Shown here one piece after another: positions 34,825 to 44,485 of a stretch of DNA of 64,000 bases (positions within the stretch are counted from its first letter, which is position 1; each line of letters starts with the position of its first letter). The DNA lies in contig NW_026262679.1 in the NCBI RefSeq assembly GCF_021869535.1, positions 80,101,143 to 80,165,142 on the forward strand. Direction: 5' to 3'. The notes under the pieces are model-generated. The model had not been told where the DNA came from, did not search any database, and saw nothing but the letters and a program-made list of their open reading frames with translations. The stretch comes from Mytilus californianus. Taxonomy: Eukaryota; Mollusca; Bivalvia; Mytilida; Mytilidae. The translations under genes were made by a program, and so were the position numbers.

Positions 34825-36295
34825 AACTGTCGCTTGCCTAGGTCTATGTGCATCTTCAACAATGGAAACTCTCCAACACTGAAGACTAGAATAGAATTCA
34901 TGACAAAAATCTCTTTTTTGATGATCTTGTATTGCTGATAATTTTTCCTGTTTGCAGTTTTTCTCTATCTTCTTTAGTTTTTGCACAAAACACAAAAAAG
35001 GATAAAAATTGTCATTTAAGGGCAATCATCCTATAAAGAATCTACTAAAAATTTTGACAAAATTTGACTTATTTGTAGATCTAGCATGCTTGTCTGGCTA
35101 TCTATCTATAATAGTTTTCAAAATAAGAGGCAGAAAACTAAAAATGTACTGACAATTTCAAACCGTACACTTATCTGTAAATCTTGTCTTTTTGCTAATT
35201 TAAGTTTCTATCTATAATAGTTTTTTCAGATATTTGGCAAAAACACAAATACTTGGTAAAAATTATCATTAGAGCTAATTTCCTAATGTTTGTAGAGTAA
35301 GACTTTGGTTTGCTTACTTGCTTTGTTTGTATAAATGTTTGCTCAAGCATTGTAATTAAGATTGACATCTACAAACAATATAAATAGGCGTATTTAAACC
35401 TGTATACATTACATTTTGATTCCTAACCTCCAGGATAACATCAAATTTAAGTATAATGTATACAGGTTTAACTCCGCCTATTTATATTGTTTGCAGATGT
35501 CAATCTTAGTTACATTAATGCTTGAGCAAACGTTTATAGAAACAAAGGAAGCAATCCAACCAAGCATTAGGAAATTAGCTCTAAAGGGTAGCAACTCCAA
35601 TAAGGGGTTGTAAGATGAATTCAACCATGTTTACTTATTTATAGATCTTGTCGTGCTGATTTTTGCTTATTTAAGTTTCTATATATCTATGATAGTTTTT
35701 CAGATATTAGGCAAAACGCAAAAAAAAAACAAAAATCGTCATTAAAGGGCAATAATTCCAATAAGGAGTCGTCCGATGATTTCGACTATATCAATTTATT
35801 TGTAGATCTTGTCTTGTTGGTCTCTTTTTGTTTGAAAAGTTTTTCTCTGTCTACTATATTCTTGAAGATAATTGGCAAAAATGAATAATTGTTAAAATTG
35901 TGCATTAACTTCTATCAGAAGTCCTCTGACAGTTCTGATGTAAACACAATACGTAGATATCACCATTCTTCACACTATTAATCCTGTCGTCAGATTTGCT
36001 CTATTTATAGCAGTTTTCAAGATAAAAGACAAAACTTGCATTTTACCCCTATGTTCTATTTTAACCATGTCGGCCATGTTGGTTAGCAGTCGGAGTCATT
36101 GGACACATTTTAAACTAGATACCCTAATGACGACGGTGGCCAAGTTTGGTTTAATTTGGCCCACAAGTCTAATGATGACGGTGGCCAAGTTTGGTTAAAT
36201 TTGGCCCACAAGTTTCAGAGATTTTTGTAAAATTTAACAAAACGGCTGACGACGACGACGATGAACGCCAGAGGCCAAGTGATGAGAAAATCTAA
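34825..36295 (+). mobile_element. Tandem-array element (unit about 170-190 bp) with GACGACG 3' module
   Basis: A left module (cttgcctaggtctatgtgca, tcttcaacaatgg) is followed by diverged units bearing attaaagggcaataa, ataaggagtcgtc, ttatttgtagatcttgtctt and tctataatagttttcaaga. The right module holds accatgtcggccatgttgg, ggtggccaagtttggtt and tgacgacgacgacgatgaac, then gccaagtgatgagaaaa. A 46-bp stretch of the right module (aatgacgacggtggccaagt...) is duplicated in tandem at about 36125-36212. A second copy of the family is at 49840-50885. No coding capacity. Confidence 0.75.
35272..35581. mobile_element. Palindromic foldback element (310 bp) flanked by TA, inserted in the array
   Basis: Starts GAGCTAATTTCCTAATG and ends CATTAGGAAATTAGCTC. 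Arms match through gtttgctcaagcatt / aatgcttgagcaaac and atataaataggcg / cgcctatttatat to the centre near 35420. TA flanks both ends (35270-35271, 35582-35583). It splits a cattaaagggcaa word of the surrounding array, which proves insertion. Internal words resemble the foldback at 32717-33010, suggesting one family. Confidence 0.85.
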
Positions 36296-36799
36296 CCAAA
36301 TTCGAAATCCAAACTTATTTGAGTATGATACTGAAAATCTTAAGTCGCTCGTTTCTTCCTCTTTATACCTTCACCATAACTTTAAATGGGGAATATAATT
36401 GTGTGCTTTCATTCTAAAACATCAAATTATTCCCAAAGGAACCAACTGTGCGCCTCTCCCTGTCAACCTTTGCTTTAAACACAGAACAACATGACGGGTA
36501 TTTCGAAGGGAAAAAACTAAAGCTTAACAAAATTGGTATGATATTCAATTCTAAGGTAGAACTGGGACCAAAAGATAATATATTTATCCTATCTTAGTAT
36601 GAATGCAAATGATCTGTCCATATAGTTACCAAAAGTAACAAACTCAAATTTTTTGTGGGACTGTTGAAAATAAATGACGACATTTTACTTGTTTTTCAAA
36701 TACAGAGTAAGATTTAAATATTTCATTTTAATGGGATAATTTAGTTTTTTGAAAGAAATAAAATTATTGTCTTTATTATGAACAAACATTTACTTGATT

Positions 36800-36946
36800 G
36801 CTAAATTGGTGTTTAACGCCACTTTCAGCACTATTGACTATTTCGTGGTAGCCAGTCTTTATTGGTGAAGAATGGCCGAATGACAGAGAGAACCACCTAT
36901 CTTTGGCAGGAAACGGGCAATCTTAGTCAATTGAAATTGGAGTCCA
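36800..36946 (-). mobile_element. 3' half of a tRNA-derived SINE, interrupted by a 9.9-kb element
   Basis: Reads attggtgtttaacgcc, cactttcagcactattgac, tttattggtgaagaatgg, cttagtcaattgaaattgg and then agtcca at the break. The rest of the same SINE resumes at 46847. The family also appears at 8565-8692. Confidence 0.75.
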
Positions 36947-38784
36947 TGGTATCATTTATCTAAATCGATCCGGCCCCAAGTCGATCCGGCCCAAAGTCGA
37001 TCCGTCCCAATTCGACCCAGCCCACGTCGATCCGGCCCTATGTCGATCCGGCCCCATAATAAAATAATGAATAATTTATATTAACTTCGGAGGATTGTGT
37101 GACATATTTGAATCAGGATAAATGTTTTTTTTTTTCCTTCTAACGTCATGGTGGCTAAAAGCGCTTTCAATTCATTTGATAATAATAAAAAATTAAAAGA
37201 ACAACCCATCCTGCCTCCTCTTTTATAGGAGGGATTCGGCAAATCAAACAACATTTCTTAATTTGAGAAGTTTTTATAACTTTAAACAAAAACAAAGTTT
37301 GTATACATCAGTTTGGGGATCGGCTTATACAGTCTTGTATGTAACGATTTGTTATTTTATTACATCAGTTGAAAGACTTGTCACAGTCAATTGAAAAAAT
37401 GCGAATTACTGCTGATTAATGTTGATGGTACTAAATTCTGTTATATATGTTTTATTATAATTATGCATACTCAATAGTCTTGAAAACTTGTAATAAAAAC
37501 ATATTCAACAAAATTGTTTTATACTTCATCATCATCCGTATTCATTTCACTGTGTCTAAACTACCCCGGCAAAAAATGTTTGGACTCGATGGTATCTAAT
37601 ATCCGGCACGGTGACGGAACATCAATAGATAGAGAAAAGGTAGTTTTCTGTTTATTTATTTGTTATTGTTATGATATCGGAGAATATTTATACATATACA
37701 ACTATTTTCTATTGTGAGATGTAATATTTTCTACAACCGTTCTAGATTAACGGAAAAATAAGTAAAAATGCACGTCAAAATGACGAATTGAGTGAACCTT
37801 GCCTCGAATTTGTTTAATTTCTCCTTAAATTGTTCACATGGTACGGAAAGAAAGGTACGGAAAGAAAGATATTGACATGAAGATTGCAAAACTAGTCACT
37901 TTGAGCACCTCAATACTTGTATTTCTGCGTATGAATCGAAAGAAATGGGTCATGTCAAAATGGAAGCACCCGGTTTTGTCAATGTGTACAACCTGGTTTT
38001 GTCCTAGATTTCACAAGGCAGAACCCGGTTTTGTCTAAGAAAAAAAAGGCATAATCGCATAACATAATTGAATTTCAGCAATTAGGAGGAAAAAAAGGAG
38101 TTTGGTGGCTGGTAAGAAAACGATTTCTTACAGAGGACAACTTATTATTTATTGAATCTGTAAACACTTGAATTCCTACTTTATTGGAACAAAAATAATT
38201 ATAATTTTGCTTTGCATTTAAAAAAAAATACTCTAACTGCGAAATAGATAGAAATGAAGGTTAAACCGCAAATTGAGGTTTAAGCTCTCTATACGTTTTT
38301 TTTTTATATGAATTATGTAAATTTTAGTGTTTAAACTTAAAATTAGAGTTTATGGTCTTAAAAATTGAAGAACGCACATTTGATATGTGATTTTCTTGCA
38401 CAACAGGATGGTTATCTTTATAAGTACCCCAATCTACCTAGGGGTGTAATATTTCCTATGATCGTTTTAAATAAATCTTCTTAAGGCTAAATGTTCAATA
38501 TATGGCATGATAATCAGACACATGTATATATGCTTGCAGAATCGCCATAGAAAATGAATGTTTATGGTGAGAAAAGGATTACAATAATCATGCATTAAAA
38601 ATCAAATCCATCTATCCCTAATTGTAACTATAATACTAAGTATAAATTAGTATAATAGTCTCAGGCCATCGAGAAAATGCAATAATGATTATGTTATTAA
38701 TAGTTGTATAAATAAACGGTTCTGTTATCTCTCCATTGTGGTATGATTTTCGTACATTGACGTTGGTCAGTATATTATTGACAA

Positions 38785-38988
38785 TATATAGGGACGGATT
38801 CAGGTTTTTCAAAGTGGGCGTAATTCAAACAGCTTACATACCGCAGAGCGTAGCAAAGCGAACAATGTTTTGGACGAATTAAGCTAAAAAAAATCGTAAA
38901 AAAAAAAGATTTAATATATTTTGGGCCATCAAAGGTGGGGATGGGGGCATGTGACCTATACGCCGCCTGGATTCGCCACTGATGTTAT
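38785..38988. mobile_element. Possible small degenerate hAT-like MITE inside E2
   Basis: Begins tagggacggattcagg and ends cctggattcgccactg, imperfect inverted ends of a form (gggcggatccagg) common in animal hAT-type MITEs. The flanking 8 bp match only partly (acaatata, atgttata). Confidence 0.4.
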
Positions 38989-39867
38989 ATAACTAAATCG
39001 TATACCAACTTAAAATTTTATAAGAAATAAGAAAGCAGGGAAACCCGCGAAATTGGATGTATGTGAGTAGGATTATCATGTTTATTCTAAAAATTCACAT
39101 TGATATTTTGGAATTGTCGGAATGCGAACCAAGGGATGTAAGTTCGTGGCGGCTTGAACTATTTGTATGAAGCTTCATATGTCAGAAGTTAGAAGGCCTG
39201 ACTGCAACATACCTCGCACACAGATCTTTTATGTAACGATGTTTCTATCTGTCATATGTCCATTGCCCTTGACCTCATTTTCATGGTTCAGCGAATTCCT
39301 AACAAAATGAATAGCTGATAATGGTTGATATCTATATGATCAAGGTTAACATTTCGTGTTCAAGTCCGTATCTCTAATACCATAAGTAATAGGTCAACTA
39401 TATTTGCTCGTATGGCGCATATGACTATTTAAGTGACCTTGAACTTATTTTCTTGATTAATTGGTAAATGTTCAGTTCTTTTTTTTGTTGGTTTTAATGA
39501 TTGTAATGTGTTCATGTCCGTCTGGCAGGTTTCATCAGACCTTGACTTTTTTATGGTTCCATGAACACTGTTAATTTTATGATATACTTTTATTAAATTA
39601 TTTATCTTACACTACAGACCTTCAAAATAAATTCGATAACGATCATTCCAGCAGTCGCGACATGTCAGTGCGTACAATCACCCTTGTATACTAGTAAATA
39701 ATACGTAGTATTTATTTTTTGTTAAAAAACAAAAAAAAAACGCAATTGAAGTTGTTTTGTCATGTCTGATTAGTTTATCTCGTTCGTGAAAGCCTTAATT
39801 ATGAATTGTTAGACTTTTTTTTTTAATTCAAGAACGGTGCAATCTTGTTCGGAATTCTTGGTTGGTT

Positions 39868-40041
39868 TTAGCTCACCTGGCCCCAAGGGAAAAGTGAGCT
39901 TTTTTCATCACTTGGCCCCCGTCGTCCGTCGTATTCCGTAATTTTTTTACATAATCTTCTCCTCTGAAATTACTGGGCTACAATACATTTAACAAACCTT
40001 ATCCACAATCTTATGTCGGGTTTAAAAGGTCTAACGAACTT
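39868..40041 (-). repeat. Left piece of the repeat that E3 interrupted
   Basis: agctcacctggccccaaggg, tcatcacttggcccccgtcg, tcttctcctctgaaattact and ccacaatcttatgtcgggtt form the reverse complement of the GACGACG 3' module of the 34825-36295 family. The sequence resumes after E3 at 45418 with catcatcattggggtatcta. Confidence 0.7.
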
Positions 40042-40904
40042 CACGGTGGGTAAGGTTGTCCTGCGAGAGAACGTTCTGTGCTGGTGATTCGGTCCTGACT
40101 GGTGCTGTTGGGTCCTGATTCTGTGCTTATGGGTTTGTTTACATTGTACCAGAACGGCAATAAAACAACCGTTCTGTTGCTTAATTTTTCTCTGATACTT
40201 CCTAAGTACCATGCGAGGAATATTACAAAGATTTTTTATTGAAAAAGTCGTGCAAATTCGCCAAAAGAAATTGTCCTGACGATGTGCTGGTGATTAGAAA
40301 AACGGTCCTGGTTCTGTGCACCTATGTCCTGGTTCTGTGCCTTTATATTTTAGTTAAAAGTGGCAAATATTCAAGATCATTGATGCAGAAAATTTGTATT
40401 ATTGATAGAAATTATACCTAGCATATATTTGGTGGATATTTCATACTAGTATGAGCCAAGTTGAGGCTGTTTTTTTTTTTATTTGATTTTTGAGAGGGGG
40501 TGCAAGATCTTTCTGTTGAGGTGTTTTGGCATTTTTAAACTTTTGTTAACTGTTGAAGATATATGTGATGTTAACTGTCATTGACTTATTAGCTGTTGTC
40601 TGTTTTCTTAAAATTGACATTGTTGTGAACTGTTATTATGAAAAAAAATACCCCTGTTTACTGTTTTTTTTTTGATTTTTTAGTTTACTGTTTTCTCATT
40701 TAAGATGATTTAAAATGCTGTTATCGGTTATCAATATTTTAAATTTACAGTAATCTGATTTGAGCAAAATAAAAAAAATATTGACCTGTTAATTGAACCC
40801 CTCTTGTCCCCTTTTGAGATAAGAAAATATGCATACGATTTGCGGGATTACGATCCTTTTGCATGACCATCAAAATACGGTGTAAAATATCCAATACCTA
40901 TATA

Positions 40905-41395
40905 AAAAAGATTATCTGGTATGTTTGCCAATGGGCAAATTTCCATCAGAAACCAAATGAGCTAGGTGCTAACATCTATACGTCACCGTACGACCTTCAA
41001 CAATGACCCGAAAAATCAAAATGTAAAAGGTTTTGCATAAAAATGGAGAGCATAAATATAGAATAAAGGACTTTTTTCTAATAAAATTGAGAATGGAAAT
41101 GGGGAATGTGTCAGAGATAACAACCCGACCAAAGAGCAGAAAACAGCCGACGGACGCCAATGGGTCTTCAACACAGCCAGAAAATCCCGCACCCGGAGGC
41201 GGGCTTCAGCTGGTCCCTAAATAAAATGTGTACCACTTCAATGAAAATGGACGTCACACTAAACTCCATTGCATATAAATGAACTAAAATTACAAAAACA
41301 TACAAGACTAACAAAGGCAAGAGGCTCCTGACTTAGGACAGGCGCAAGAATGCGGCGGGGTTAAACATGCTTGTGAGATCTCAACCCTCCCCCTA
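40905..41395 (-). repeat. Family R1, long reverse copy inside E3
   Basis: Reads ttatctggtatgtttgccaa, tatacgtcaccgtacgacct, tcaacaatgacc, cccgcacccggaggcgggct, aggctcctgacttaggacag, gcggcggggttaaacatg and ctcaaccctccccctatacc. A region I know to accompany this family in mussels (ccagctccagacctcaat, gattatgtcttcatcatatg) continues to about 41610. Confidence 0.7.
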
Positions 41396-42180
41396 TACCT
41401 CTAGCTAATGTAAAATAAACAAACACACAGCAATACGCACAGTAAAACTCAGTTTAAAAGAAGTCCGAGTCCGTATCAGAATGGGTAACTAAAGAAACTA
41501 AGCAAAATGACAATGATACATAAATTAACAAGGGACTACAAACAGTTACTCCCATGCCAGCTCCAGACCTCAATTAAACTGAATGAAAGATTATGTCTTC
41601 ATCATATGAAAATCAAGCACAACCTAAGTTGATCACGGCAAACTATCAGGTGAGTCTGAACATTTCTTAGATGAGTTTAAATAATACATTCATCGTAGCC
41701 TAAGCATCCTGGATATTGTTTCTCTGACAAATTTGTACGATACTGTAGATACTTTTCTTTTTATTCAACCAAATGAATCTCAGCCTTGTTTCTGCGCGTA
41801 AGAATCATGTGTCCTCAGCAGCTAAAATCATATTTCTTTGTAACAATTTAGTGTTTGCTAAAAGGATGACAATAATATTGCGGGTTTTTTTTAAGTAAGG
41901 AAGAGGGGGTCACGGTGAAAGTTATAAAGCTTGGAATAGTTTTGAAATTCTAAAATTGTTGATAAAAAAAGGGCAGAATAGAATTTGTCAGAAAATGAAG
42001 ACTAAATAACCTTGATAACACACACAAAAATAAGATTTTTTTTTTAAGTTATGCATTTTAAAGATCCAAAAGTAAAGTCTGTTGTCAAGGATTTTTGATA
42101 AAGAATTAAGGGGGAGTAAGTGAACGATGTGTCCTAATTTTCTATTTTTAAATATATTTCCTGAATAAAAATTTTTAGAC

Positions 42181-42207
42181 CCCCCTCCCCCCCCCCCCCC
42201 CCCCCCC
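42181..42207. repeat. Poly-C tract, about 27 bp
   Basis: C run interrupted by one T near its start; possible G-quadruplex on the minus strand. Confidence 0.9.
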
Positions 42208-42946
42208 AAAGAAAAAAAAATACTGTTGCCGGGGACAGAGATGCAAATTAATGCTTTTTAAGATCAATATTTTATCTTTTCGTGCATGTTTTTTTTCAGT
42301 TGAATTTATGCTTATGCATCTTAAAAACCCAGAAGTATTGCACCTACCGAAATCGGATGTTTTGTTAAATATCTCGTAGCTTCATACTACCAATTGAGTA
42401 TAAACAAGTATATAAGATGCAAAAAATCTTAAATTATACACCTACATTTAACTTTTAAAAGCCATAAAAACAGTTTTTCTAAATATACAAACTTTACAAA
42501 ACTTGGTTTAATTTCAACTGGTTATCAACCCGTTTCGCTCTAAGCTCACTTGTATCAAGGGGCCGGGTGAGCTATTAACTTGGCAAATGTTACCAAATGA
42601 ATTTTCCTGGGTGAATCTAGGAAAAACAATATTCATCAAAAAACATGACCACTGTTTGTTAAAATATATTCGAGTTTTTAGTTTATATCGCAAAAGTTCA
42701 AGCAGTTAGCATGGTTAGAGCAAAACTTACCGAGTAAAAATATTCAACAGGCCAATATCTATCTACCTTGCACTTTTCAGAAAATTCAGATCAGATGCCG
42801 AAACTTGGTCCAGCAACATTTATCAGCAATACAAGATTTTGACCCACACAGTTTCCATTCAATACAAATATTCTTGTTGCAATGAATCATTTTAAATGCA
42901 AAAATACCAGTTGCAGCCTTTAGTTTGTTTATTTATATATGTGCAT

Positions 42947-43107
42947 AGATTATCGGGTTTTCTACACATTGATATCGTAACATATCAACCGCCAGCCACA
43001 ATGTGAACCTTTTTAGCGAGTGAGTGCAGCGAACGAGAGAAAATGCTTCACATTGTGTCGAGCGGAAGATATTTTACGATATCTATACGAAGAAAACCCG
43101 ATTATCT
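42947..43107. mobile_element. Palindromic foldback/MITE-like sequence, 161 bp
   Basis: The left arm AGATTATCGGGTTTTCT...gatatcgtaa...acaatgtga is matched in reverse by tcacattgtgt...ttacgatatc...AGAAAACCCGATTATCT, with a centre near 43025. No clear target duplication. Confidence 0.7.
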
Positions 43108-43195
43108 GTTTATCGTTCTATAACTGGTCTTTTTCCCCTCCTTAAGACAGTTTTACGCTTGACGAAAGCAAGCGTGAAAACGTCTCCTCTCACAC

Positions 43196-43245
43196 TGTGA
43201 CGTCGCTGATAACTTCTCCTCAGACATTGTGACGTCGCTGATAAT
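43196..43245. promoter_or_regulatory. Two CRE-like sites in a 33-bp direct repeat
   Basis: TGTGACGTCGCTGATAA occurs twice (43196-43212 and 43229-43245). TGACGTCG is one base from the CRE palindrome TGACGTCA. The setting is inside a mobile element far from any gene found here, so function is doubtful. Confidence 0.3.
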
Positions 43246-44189
43246 GCCTGCTCTCGTCTCAAAGCCGTGATACGAGAATTACGGAGCGACTGAGAATGGT
43301 GATAAAGGCGAAGGGAAGGACGATAAATATGAATATATGAAGGGAAACAGGGTCACCAGGGTGTGAAATCCATGTCATCTGAAATAAATACTATGCATAG
43401 ATCTAGAAATCGACAGATAATGATGACATTTAAAAAAAATACTCTCTTGTATTCGAAGTTTTTGCAGTTTTGTTTTGTCTGAACAAATTGACACACAAAA
43501 TGAATATAGTATTGTGGAATTTTTTAACTTAAAATGTTTGATACATTGGTAACACCGGTTACTATGATAATAATCCTGTCACGTATGAATTGGGTAAAAA
43601 GATGGAAATGTGAAAGTTTACGGGCGGTAGGTGCAACAGGATACCGACAGCTCACATGGTTCGTCAGGGTGGGAGCTAAAAAGTGGATCAAAGTCCATGA
43701 AAATTTGATTTAAAACCTTTATTCATTCCAACATATTATTGAGATTTTGTTGAGGATTTTCCCATTTACGGCAACAAGAAAACTTTCAGAATTTAATGCA
43801 AAGAAGGTTTGAAGTCTTTCGCCAAAAATACTATCAATTTCTTCTTATCCTATGTTAACCTCCATGCAATCTCCATCCCTTTATGATCAAAAAATTGTAC
43901 TGTAAAATACTTCTTAGTATCTTCCACGTGCCTTTATAATGTCTGATGTATACATATTTATGACAATGACTGTTGTGAGCACAAGATTCACTGCACAGTT
44001 TTAAAGTTTTGCTAAAACAAAAATTAAAATGTAAACTAAGTTTTGCGAAATTTGTTTGATGTGTACCGATTGAGATTTTAATCTAAGAGAACATGGTTTA
44101 TCTATTAGTTGAACTAGCTTTCAGTAGATGCGAGTACTCGTGGTTCAATAATTTGTGTCTTTATGTTATTGTTTTTTGTGATTAGTGTT

Positions 44190-44485
44190 GTGTTGTTACA
44201 CCACTGTACCAATGAAGGAGAAAAGGAGGAGGGATTAGGTGGGGTGTTGAGCGCAAACAAACATGTTAAGCCCTGTCACGAGTGCCCAAAACCAGTGGTT
44301 ATCGATACTTGCTATCTGTCATGTTTGTTTTTTGTTCAAAGTTGTATTCTAAATCAGGCCGAAGGTCTTCATTTTTTAATCGTTTACCGTGATTTTTATA
44401 GCTAGTATTCGTTATGGTTTTTGCTCGTTGTTGAGGGTCATACTTGATTTGCAATTGTTCATTTCTTGTTTCATTCTAGAAAGTT
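44190..44485 (+). repeat. Family R1 copy inside E3
   Basis: Follows the family order from ttgttacaccactgtacc through aaacatgttaagccctg, ccagtggttatcg, tttttatagctagtattcg and ttgctcgttgttgagggtca to the diverged 3' end. Confidence 0.65.

Noticed and set aside
43196..43245. CRE-like doublet as a real cAMP-responsive promoter
   Set aside because: It sits inside a transposon with no gene nearby, and the motif is one base off consensus. Listed only as a weak site.
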